Shown piece after piece: positions 17,707 to 25,059 of a DNA stretch of 38,293 nucleotides (position 1 is its first letter; the number at the start of each line of letters is the position of its first letter). Made by a program: the position numbers and the translations under genes. The notes under the pieces were generated by a model. That model saw only the letters and a program-made list of their open reading frames with translations. It did no database searches and was not told where the DNA came from. This stretch comes from Bacteroidales bacterium (GTDB lineage Bacteria > Bacteroidota > Bacteroidia > Bacteroidales > PUMT01): the NCBI GenBank assembly GCA_007125955.1, contig SLCF01000093.1, positions 1 to 38,293 on the forward strand. Direction: 5' to 3'.

Positions 17707-18222
17707 TTACTTCATATACCAGTGTGTATAATTTACATATTTATCGGCAATACGCATAATCTGATCCCTTGACTGTCCGGGGTCCACTTTTTTAATGAAC
17801 CTGGCGGGAACCCCGCCATAAACAGATCCGGGTTCAATAAGAGTTCCCTCCAGAACTACAGAACCTGCAGCTATTATTGAATTTTCACCAACCTTTACAT
17901 TATCCATAAGAATTGCCCCCATACCGATCAGCACATTGCTCTCTATTTCTGCACCGTGGATAATCACATTGTGACCAACCGAAACATTGTCGCCTACCTT
18001 TACTGTTGTCTCTTCGTAGGTGCAATGCAAAACTGAATTGTCCTGAATGTTAACCCTGTTACCAATCCTTATGGAGTTCACATCACCCCTTAAAACCGTG
18101 TTGAACCAAATACTGCAGTAGTCACCTGTTACAACGTCTCCGACCAGCGTGCTGTTTTCTGCAAGAAAACAGCTATTGCCTGTTTCCGGGCGGAAACCTC
18201 TTACTTCTACTATAAGTGCCAT
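17707..18222 (-). CDS. Gamma-class carbonic anhydrase family protein (YrdA/PaaY-like)
   Basis: This 171-residue left-handed beta-helix protein shows the hexapeptide repeats of the family and the three zinc-ligand histidines at expected spacing: His66 in SVLHCTYE, His84 in SVGHNV and His89 in IIHGAEI. The diagnostic VLIGMGAILMDNVKVG follows. Members may hydrate CO2 or act as thioesterases, and activity cannot be read from sequence alone. It is a single gene, convergent with murI and divergent from korA. Confidence 0.88.
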   Translation of the reverse strand: MALIVEVRGFRPETGNSCFLAENSTLVGDVVTGDYCSIWFNTVLRGDVNSIRIGNRVNIQDNSVLHCTYEETTVKVGDNVSVGHNVIIHGAEIESNVLIGMGAILMDNVKVGENSIIAAGSVVLEGTLIEPGSVYGGVPARFIKKVDPGQSRDQIMRIADKYVNYTHWYMK

Positions 18223-18599
18223 ATTATCGCTTTTAAAAATTGCATTTCGATTTAATAATCCATTATAGATATTGATGACAAAACAGAGCTAAAAAAATTG
18301 ATCTGTATCAGCCATTTTACCTTTACGAAAAATACGGATTTTATTATTTAGTATCCCGGAAAATATTAACTTTGTGAATGTATTACACTTAATGTTAATT
18401 ATCAAATAACGGATTTGCTTTTAAAATGATGCATATAAAGTCAACTGGTTTTATATGCAACATTGTTTTATAAAGGTGATTGTTTTTGGCCGTCCCTTTA
18501 TTCGGGCAAAGATTATTCCATACAGATATTCCGCATAGTGTAATGCACTATTAATTATACAAATAACAGATTATTAACTTATTGATAACTATTTCACTA
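18223..18599. promoter_or_regulatory. Divergent control region between the carbonic anhydrase and korA
   Basis: This 377-base gap holds no convincing gene. It contains a TAACTTTG box at 18367-18374 (fits TAnnTTTG, plus strand). It also has a perfect 10-base inverted repeat at 18430-18439/18450-18459 and a smaller one (ATAGTG at 18535-18540, CACTAT at 18546-18551) near korA. A long regulated leader for korAB is plausible; nothing shows which regulator binds. Confidence 0.4.
18430..18459. repeat. Perfect 10-base inverted repeat upstream of korA
   Basis: TGCATATAAA (18430-18439) and TTTATATGCA (18450-18459) flank a 10-base centre. The AT-rich arms would make a modest RNA hairpin. Their symmetry and position about 140 bases before korA fit a regulator-binding site. 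Confidence 0.5.
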
Positions 18600-20438
18600 A
18601 TGAGCAAAAACAGTAAGGTTGTAGAAAAGGAATCGGCAGTTATAAAGTTCGTAGGTGATTCCGGTGACGGAATGCAGCTGACCGGTTCTCTTTTTTCTGA
18701 TACCGCAGCCCTTTTCGGGAATGACCTTGCCACCTTCCCGGATTATCCCGCGGAGATCAGGGCGCCTCATAACACTATTTTCGGGGTTTCTGGTTTCCAG
18801 GTACAAATTGGCAGTATAAAGATCAATTCTTCTGGTGATTTCTGCGACGTACTTGTTGCAATGAATCCCGCTTCTCTGAAAGCAAACCTCAAATGGGTAA
18901 AAAAGAACGGTATTATCATTGTCGATTCTGATTCATTTGACAAAAAAGCACTTGCAAAGTCGGGTTATGAAGAAAACCCCCTTGAAAACGGCAGTCTGGA
19001 TGACTACAAGGTGGTAAAAGCTCCTGTTTCAACTATTGCCAAAGAGAGCCTTTCAGGCCTTTCCCTTTCTCCAAAAGCGGCATTGAGAAGCAAGAATATG
19101 GTAGCATTAGGGATAACAGGATGCCTTTTCAATCAGGATATAAACTCAACCTATAAATTCATTGAAAAGAAGTTTAAAGACAAGGATACAGTTATTGAAA
19201 GCAACAAGAAAGCGCTTGCTGCAGGTTACGATTATGCCAGGAAAAATGAAACGTTTGAAACTACATTTTTTGTTCCGAAAGCCGATTTTCCAAAGGGAAG
19301 ATACAGGAACATAACCGGAAACGTTGCAACTGCATGGGGTTTTCTGGCTGCCGCCGAGCGTTCCGGCCGGGAGCTTTTCCTCGGATCATATCCGATAACA
19401 CCTGCAACTGAAATACTTATTGAGCTTGCAGAGCATAAATCTCTTGGTGCCAAGGTTTTTCAGGCTGAAGACGAAATAGCGGGCATCTGTTCAGCAATTG
19501 GTGCCAGCTACACAGGAGCCCTTGGTATCACCACAACATCAGGTCCCGGCTTTTCTCTCAAGAGTGAAGCAATAGGCCTGGCAGTAATAACTGAATTACC
19601 GCTGGTAATAGTAAACGTACAGAGGGCGGGGCCATCAACCGGGATGCCTACCAAATCTGAGCAATCCGATCTTATGCAGGCTCTCTACGGACGTAACGGG
19701 GAATGTCCCGTTATTGTCATCTCAGCCTCATCTCCTGCCAACTGTTTTTACTATGCATACGAAGCGGCCAAGTTGTCAATAGAACATATGACGCCTGCAG
19801 TTCTTCTGACAGAAGGATCTCTTGGAAATGGATCGGAGCTTTTCAGGATTCCAAGTGTTGAAGATCTTCCGGAGATCACTCCTCCGATAGCCAAACCAAA
19901 TGATCCTGAATATAAACCATATGCAAGGGATCCTGTAACCCTGGCAAGAAAATGGGCTCTGCCGGGGACAGAGGGATTAAGACACCGTATAGGCGGACTT
20001 GAAAAATTCAATATTGAGGGTAATCCCACAACAGATCCGCTGAATCATGAACTTATGACCAAACTCAGGGAGGATAAAGTAAAAAGGGTTGAAAACTATA
20101 TTCCCGAGCAACCAATAGTCGGCGAAGATTCCGGAGACCTGCTTGTTATTGGCTGGGGCAGCACATTCGGTCCGATAAACACTGCCGTTAAACAGCTTCA
20201 AAGTGAAGGCAAAAAAATCTCACATACCCATTTTCATTACATAAAACCTTTCCCTAAAAATACCGGGGAGATATTACGGAATTTCAAAAAGATCCTGGTT
20301 TGCGAACTGAATGCAGGCCAGCTTGTGAAACATCTCAGAATTGAGCACCCGGAACATCAATATCTTCAGTACAACAAAATACAGGGATTGCCATTTGTTG
20401 TTCATGAATTAAAAGAAAAATTTAACGAAATTTTATAG
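18600..20438 (+). CDS. korA: 2-oxoacid:ferredoxin oxidoreductase, fused gamma-alpha subunit
   Basis: This subunit of a 2-oxoglutarate (or related 2-oxoacid):ferredoxin oxidoreductase works with korB to oxidise the 2-oxoacid to an acyl-CoA and reduce ferredoxin. The gamma domain comes first (about residues 10-190, from VIKFVGDSGDGMQLTG). The alpha domain follows (NVATAWGFLAAAERSGR onward), with the pyrimidine-type segment GITTTSGPGFSLKSEA and the C-terminal half of the alpha fold. I start it at the ATG at 18600 (612 residues), not the in-frame TTG at 18582. Such fused gamma-alpha subunits are typical in Bacteroidota. Its stop codon overlaps the korB Shine-Dalgarno sequence. Confidence 0.92.
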   Translation: MSKNSKVVEKESAVIKFVGDSGDGMQLTGSLFSDTAALFGNDLATFPDYPAEIRAPHNTIFGVSGFQVQIGSIKINSSGDFCDVLVAMNPASLKANLKWVKKNGIIIVDSDSFDKKALAKSGYEENPLENGSLDDYKVVKAPVSTIAKESLSGLSLSPKAALRSKNMVALGITGCLFNQDINSTYKFIEKKFKDKDTVIESNKKALAAGYDYARKNETFETTFFVPKADFPKGRYRNITGNVATAWGFLAAAERSGRELFLGSYPITPATEILIELAEHKSLGAKVFQAEDEIAGICSAIGASYTGALGITTTSGPGFSLKSEAIGLAVITELPLVIVNVQRAGPSTGMPTKSEQSDLMQALYGRNGECPVIVISASSPANCFYYAYEAAKLSIEHMTPAVLLTEGSLGNGSELFRIPSVEDLPEITPPIAKPNDPEYKPYARDPVTLARKWALPGTEGLRHRIGGLEKFNIEGNPTTDPLNHELMTKLREDKVKRVENYIPEQPIVGEDSGDLLVIGWGSTFGPINTAVKQLQSEGKKISHTHFHYIKPFPKNTGEILRNFKKILVCELNAGQLVKHLRIEHPEHQYLQYNKIQGLPFVVHELKEKFNEIL

Positions 20439-20451
20439 GAGAAATAATACT

Positions 20452-21486
20452 ATGTCCAGAATAAGAGTACCACTTTCCGAAGTAAAGCTTACCAAAGAAG
20501 ATTTTGTAAGCGACCAGATCGTAAAATGGTGTCCCGGCTGTGGAGGGCACGCAATATTGAAGGCCGTGGAAACCGCATTTCCTGAAACGGGCTTCAGGAA
20601 GGAAAACTTTGCCTTTATTTCAGGAATCGGCTGTTCTTCAAGATTCCCTTACTACATAAATACCTATGGTATACACGGGATTCATGGAAGGGCAAATTCA
20701 ATAGCTTCAGGTGTAAAAATTGCCAATACCGGACTCAGCGTATGGATCACCACAGGTGACGGGGACTCAATGGCTATCGGAGGAAACCATTTCATCCACA
20801 CAATAAGGAGGAATATTGACGTTAATATACTCCTTTTCAATAACCAGATCTACGGGCTGACGAAGGGGCAATATTCCCCGACCACCCCCAAGGGACAGAT
20901 AACAAGAACTTCCCCCTATGGAACTATCGAGCATCCATTTAATCCGGCAGGTCTGGTAATGGGGGCGATGGGTACTTTCTTCGCCAGGGTGCTGGATTCA
21001 AATGTGAAGATGATGACCGAGGTTGTCAGGGAGTCTGCCAAACATGACGGCACCGCGGTGGTGGAAATACTGCAGAACTGTATAATATTTGCTGACAAAG
21101 CTTTCTCATATCTCACTGACAAGGAGCAAAAAGACGATTTCCAGATCCATCTCAAACATGGCGAACCAATGCTGTTCGGAAAGAATAACAGCAAGGGGAT
21201 AGTTCTGAGGGACAACCGGCTGCAGATTATAAAAGTAGGCGAGAACAAACAGGATGACAAGAATATTCTGATACACGACCAGTATGAGCCTGATCCCGGT
21301 ATACACAGGATGCTCGGATTCATGCGTCCGCCTGAAATGCCTCGTGCTTTTGGTGTAATCAGGGCAGCCAGGTTTGACACATACGATCATCTGATGGAAG
21401 ATCAGATTGACAATGCTAAAAAGAGATCCGCTATAAAGTGTGTTGACGATCTGCTGAACAGCGGAGAAACATTTGAAGTTAACTAA
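20452..21486 (+). CDS. korB: 2-oxoacid:ferredoxin oxidoreductase, beta subunit
   Basis: This 344-residue subunit binds thiamine diphosphate and an iron-sulfur cluster. Cys27 and Cys30 of WCPGCGGHA and Cys61 of GIGCSSRFPYY are expected cluster ligands, with a further Cys in EILQNC. The thiamine site is TTGDGDSMAIGG followed by FNNQIYGLTKGQYSPTT. It starts 13 bases after korA, with AGGAG overlapping the korA stop as ribosome-binding site. The exact 2-oxoacid (2-oxoglutarate most likely) is inferred from family resemblance. Confidence 0.93.
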   Translation: MSRIRVPLSEVKLTKEDFVSDQIVKWCPGCGGHAILKAVETAFPETGFRKENFAFISGIGCSSRFPYYINTYGIHGIHGRANSIASGVKIANTGLSVWITTGDGDSMAIGGNHFIHTIRRNIDVNILLFNNQIYGLTKGQYSPTTPKGQITRTSPYGTIEHPFNPAGLVMGAMGTFFARVLDSNVKMMTEVVRESAKHDGTAVVEILQNCIIFADKAFSYLTDKEQKDDFQIHLKHGEPMLFGKNNSKGIVLRDNRLQIIKVGENKQDDKNILIHDQYEPDPGIHRMLGFMRPPEMPRAFGVIRAARFDTYDHLMEDQIDNAKKRSAIKCVDDLLNSGETFEVN

Positions 21487-21546
21487 TACGGTCCCGGCGG
21501 TAAAGAATTACTTTGTTGCCGATTATTTGACGGTGGTATCTATCTT

Positions 21547-21577
21547 CAGGGGTCTTGCGTTTCACGTAAGACCCCTG
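21547..21577. repeat. Long perfect hairpin after korB
   Basis: CAGGGGTCTT (21547-21556) pairs with AAGACCCCTG (21568-21577), and the stem extends inward through four further pairs (one G-T) to a 3-base loop. No T tract follows on either strand, so it is not a standard intrinsic terminator, though it could protect the korB 3' end. It may instead belong to a decayed mobile element. Confidence 0.7.
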
Positions 21578-21759
21578 AGTCCGTTAGGTACAGAACCCTC
21601 TCATACGGCATGTCATAAAATCCTCTGTTTAACCTGCAGGAGGATGTGGTGTAAAAAACCAACAGAAATCGATTTCCATACGGCATTCAGCCAACCCCTT
21701 TATCTCATTTAAAAAATATTATTAATTCCTCTCAACAAGATATTGCAGATATTTGTTTA

Positions 21760-21793
21760 TATTTCAAAGTTCCATAAAATGAGCTTTGAAATA
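21760..21793. repeat. 10-base inverted repeat upstream of the peptidase-propeller-barrel gene
   Basis: TATTTCAAAG (21760-21769) and CTTTGAAATA (21784-21793) are perfect complements around a 14-base centre. No T run follows. It could be an operator for the following gene, about 140 bases upstream of its ATG. Confidence 0.45.
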
Positions 21794-21935
21794 CAACTCA
21801 AAAAGGGGGCTATGTTCTAAAATATGTTTTTTTAAAAAATTGGTACAAAGTTTGGTATAATTAATAATTGAGTCTATCCGTTTTCATTTAACAGAAGATT
21901 CAGGTTTTACTAACAGAAATAAAAAATAATTATAT

Positions 21936-24900
21936 ATGATGGCTATTACTAAAGCAAAAGGATTAAAGTCATTAATTATGTTGTGCCTGATAATGGTGGC
22001 GTACCTGGCCGGACAAACGGATGCCCTTTCTCAGGGTTTCGGAAGAAATAAACCAAGCTACAGGAGTTTCGATTACAAAGTTTTCAGCACATCAAATTTT
22101 GACATATACCACTACTTCGAAGATGACAGCCTTATCAAGGAATTTGGCGTAATGTCCGAAAAATGGTTTAAACGCCATTACGAAGTACTGAGGGATTCAA
22201 TTCAGACACCGAATCCCATGATCATCTATGAAAACCATCCCGATTTTCAGCAGACAACTGCAATCAGCTCTTTAATAGGGATAGGAACGGGTGGTGTTAC
22301 AGAATCACTTAAAACAAGGGTTATTTTTCCCGTTCTTGAAACGAATGCCCAGACCAACCACGTTCTGGGGCACGAGCTTGTCCATGCATTCCAGTTTAAC
22401 ATGCTCTCGGAACAGGACACTCTAAACAGGACGTCTATTGCAAACCTTCCGCTCTGGATGGTTGAAGGTATGGCTGAGTATATGTCTATCGGCAGTGTTG
22501 ACCCGCATACGGCAATGTGGATGAGGGATGCGCTTATTCAGGACGACTTTCCTGCTGTTGACGACCTTGTAAGATATCACGATTACTTCCCCTACAGATG
22601 GGGACATTCATTCTTTGCTTTTGTTGGCAGAACATGGGGTGACGACATTATTCCCGAACTGTTCATGGAAACAGCCAAATGGGGATACAGGCGTGCAATA
22701 GAAACCACCCTTGACATGAGTCCCTCAACCTTTTCAGAAGTATGGAGAAATTCCTATGAAAGTCATTACAGAACATTCATTCCGGAAACCCTTCCCGAAA
22801 TGACGGGAGAGAAGATCCTCTTTGACAAGACTGCAGGAACAATGAATGTATCGCCTTCTATAAGTCCAAACGGCAAATATGTTGCCTTTTTCTCTGAAAA
22901 GGATGTGTTTACACTCGATCTGTTCATTGCCAGCACAGAAGACGGAGAAATTCTAAGATCGCTTACAAGCTCTACAAGAACAAGAGATATTGACGGGTTT
23001 AACTTTCTCGAGTCGAAAGGGACATGGTCGCCTGACAACCGTCATTTTGCTTATGTGGGTGTGAAGAAAGGTAAAAACAAACTTTTTATAGTAGATATTG
23101 AAAGGCCCAGGCGTTCACCACGGGAGATTGAAATACCGGGTGTGCCCTCTTTCAATAACCCTTCATGGTCGCCCGACGGAAAAAGGATAGTTATGAACGG
23201 ACTGAAAAATGGCCGGAATAATATCTTTATTTATAATATGGAGAGCAAAAAGGTGGAACAGGTTACAAACGACCGCAATTCCTATATCCACGTAAACTGG
23301 TCTCCCGGAGGCGACATGCTTTTGTTCTCTACCGACCGGAGGCAGCCCGGTGACACAGGAACAGAACCAAATTATAAATTCAACATTGGGATGGTCGACC
23401 TTGTAAAAGGTAATGATATGACCATAATCCCAGTATTTAAGGGAGCCAACAATGTTAATCCGGTTTTTTCATCTGACGGGGAATCGATATTTTTCCTGTC
23501 AGACAGCGACGGTTTCAGAAATATGTATGAATATACAATAAGTGATGAAAAACTTTACCGCCTTACAGAATACCCTACCGGTATAAGCGGAATAACCTGG
23601 CTTGCTCCTGCTATGAGCATCTCGAGTGAAACTGACAGGATTGTTTACTCATACTACTTCGACAATAGCTATTCTGTATACACCGCACATAAAGACGACT
23701 TTGAACGAAAAGAGGTAAACCCGAAAAATGTGGACCTTCTTGCAGCAACCCTGCCCCCTTTCCAGAGGGTTGCAACCAATATTGTTGACAGGAATATGAG
23801 AGAATACGCCAAAGTGGAAGAGATTGAAACCGACTCCTTTTCCGTAAAACCCTACAGGCCGCAGTTCAAGCTTGACTTTATAGGTAATACCGGAGGGGTT
23901 GGTGTTTCATTCGACACCTATTACGGTACAGGTATGTCAGGCGGAGTCAACATGTATTTCAGTGACATTGTCGGTGAACAAAGCCTTTACACAGCACTGG
24001 CAGTAGAAGGTGAAATTTACGATTTTGCCGGACTGGCATCTTATCTCAATCAGGATGGAAGAATTGACTGGGGTGCAACAATCTCACACATCCCCTACCG
24101 TACCGCAAGAATGGGCTTCTCTCAGGAGCTGATCGAGATAGGGGATGACGAATACATGGTTGTGGACAATTTCCGCCTTTATAATATCCGTACTTTTGAA
24201 GACCAGCTCTCCCTCTTTGCCCATTATCCGTTTTCAGTTACAAGACGGCTGGAGGCTTCGGCATCACTGGCAAGGTACTATTACCGGATTGACGTTTTCA
24301 ACCATTACTATGATCAGTTCGGCTTCCAGATAGGACAATCACGGGAACAGATCGATGCACCGCCCGGATTTACACTTGCCAGAGCAAACACAGCATATGT
24401 GGGCGACAACTCCTACTTCGGGATGGCTTCTCCAATGAGGGGGCAAAGGTACCGTCTCCATCTTGACAAGTATTTCGGGGAAATCGATATGTACCAGTTC
24501 ATAGCTGATTACAGGAGGTATCACTTTTTCAATCCGCTAAATTTTTCCTACCGCCTGTATCACAGCGGGAGGTACGGCAAAGATGCTCAAAATGATATAT
24601 TTTATCCCCTGTATCTTGGTTTCCCCGGTTTTTTAAGAGGATTCACCACAAACCAGTTTTACGAACTGCAATCAATAAGAGACTCTCAGTTCTCATTCAA
24701 TGATATGATAGGCACACGGATGCTTGTGGCCAATGCAGAGATCAGACTTCCGTTTACCGGGCCTGAAGTGCTGGCTGTAATTGAGTCTGGTTTCTTTTTT
24801 ACAGAGCTTAACCTTTTCTTTGATGCAGGGGTTGCCTGGACAAGCGATATCAGACCCACCCTCGACTCCGGGGATATGTCGGGCCGGTTCCCGTTTTTCA

Positions 24901-25028
24901 GTGCAGGCGCCTCAATGCGGGTTAACCTTTTCGGATATATGATTCTTGAGCCTTATTATGCTTATCCCATACACAGGGAAGGCATTATAGGAGGGGTGTT
25001 CGGACTGAACTTCCTTCCGGGCTGGTAA
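21936..25028 (+). CDS. Secreted gluzincin-like peptidase / TolB-like propeller / Omp85-like barrel fusion
   Basis: This 1030-residue protein has a hydrophobic N-terminal signal (about residues 10-33). Residues 45-280 form a metallopeptidase-like domain with HELVH (146-150) and, 27 residues on, WMVEGMAEY (Glu177 a likely third zinc ligand). Residues about 280-590 carry at least five TolB/PD40 propeller repeats, marked by SPNGKYVAFFS, SPDNRHFAYVG, SPDGKRIVMNG, SPGGDMLLFS and SSDGESIFFLS. The last 400 residues look like an Omp85/surface-antigen barrel, with SPMRGQRYRLHLDK and a loop-6-like FLRGF, ending GLNFLPGW. I infer an outer-membrane-anchored peptidase or surface receptor. No POTRA repeat is visible. 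Its substrate is unknown. It is convergent with the pseudophosphatase gene. Confidence 0.78.
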   Translation: MMAITKAKGLKSLIMLCLIMVAYLAGQTDALSQGFGRNKPSYRSFDYKVFSTSNFDIYHYFEDDSLIKEFGVMSEKWFKRHYEVLRDSIQTPNPMIIYENHPDFQQTTAISSLIGIGTGGVTESLKTRVIFPVLETNAQTNHVLGHELVHAFQFNMLSEQDTLNRTSIANLPLWMVEGMAEYMSIGSVDPHTAMWMRDALIQDDFPAVDDLVRYHDYFPYRWGHSFFAFVGRTWGDDIIPELFMETAKWGYRRAIETTLDMSPSTFSEVWRNSYESHYRTFIPETLPEMTGEKILFDKTAGTMNVSPSISPNGKYVAFFSEKDVFTLDLFIASTEDGEILRSLTSSTRTRDIDGFNFLESKGTWSPDNRHFAYVGVKKGKNKLFIVDIERPRRSPREIEIPGVPSFNNPSWSPDGKRIVMNGLKNGRNNIFIYNMESKKVEQVTNDRNSYIHVNWSPGGDMLLFSTDRRQPGDTGTEPNYKFNIGMVDLVKGNDMTIIPVFKGANNVNPVFSSDGESIFFLSDSDGFRNMYEYTISDEKLYRLTEYPTGISGITWLAPAMSISSETDRIVYSYYFDNSYSVYTAHKDDFERKEVNPKNVDLLAATLPPFQRVATNIVDRNMREYAKVEEIETDSFSVKPYRPQFKLDFIGNTGGVGVSFDTYYGTGMSGGVNMYFSDIVGEQSLYTALAVEGEIYDFAGLASYLNQDGRIDWGATISHIPYRTARMGFSQELIEIGDDEYMVVDNFRLYNIRTFEDQLSLFAHYPFSVTRRLEASASLARYYYRIDVFNHYYDQFGFQIGQSREQIDAPPGFTLARANTAYVGDNSYFGMASPMRGQRYRLHLDKYFGEIDMYQFIADYRRYHFFNPLNFSYRLYHSGRYGKDAQNDIFYPLYLGFPGFLRGFTTNQFYELQSIRDSQFSFNDMIGTRMLVANAEIRLPFTGPEVLAVIESGFFFTELNLFFDAGVAWTSDIRPTLDSGDMSGRFPFFSAGASMRVNLFGYMILEPYYAYPIHREGIIGGVFGLNFLPGW

Positions 25029-25059
25029 AAAATAAAAGTCTGATTGTTAACAGGAGTCT

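Larger units (their letters stand above)
21487..21935. other. Intergenic stretch with several inverted repeats
   Basis: This 449-base stretch contains no supportable gene. It holds a long hairpin (21547-21577), a short one (ATCCTC 21620-21625 with GAGGAT 21640-21645) and a 10-base inverted repeat (21760-21769/21784-21793). The final 130 bases are AT-rich and probably carry the promoter of the next gene. Confidence 0.5.

Noticed and set aside
18231-18260. Possible small gene or RNA in the gap between the carbonic anhydrase and korA
   Set aside because: No frame of useful length with a start and ribosome-binding site, and no tRNA-like fold could be made out.
21473-21712. 79-codon open frame overlapping the end of korB
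   Set aside because: It overlaps the korB 3' end, runs through the hairpin-rich gap, has no recognisable domain, and its composition looks like translated non-coding DNA.
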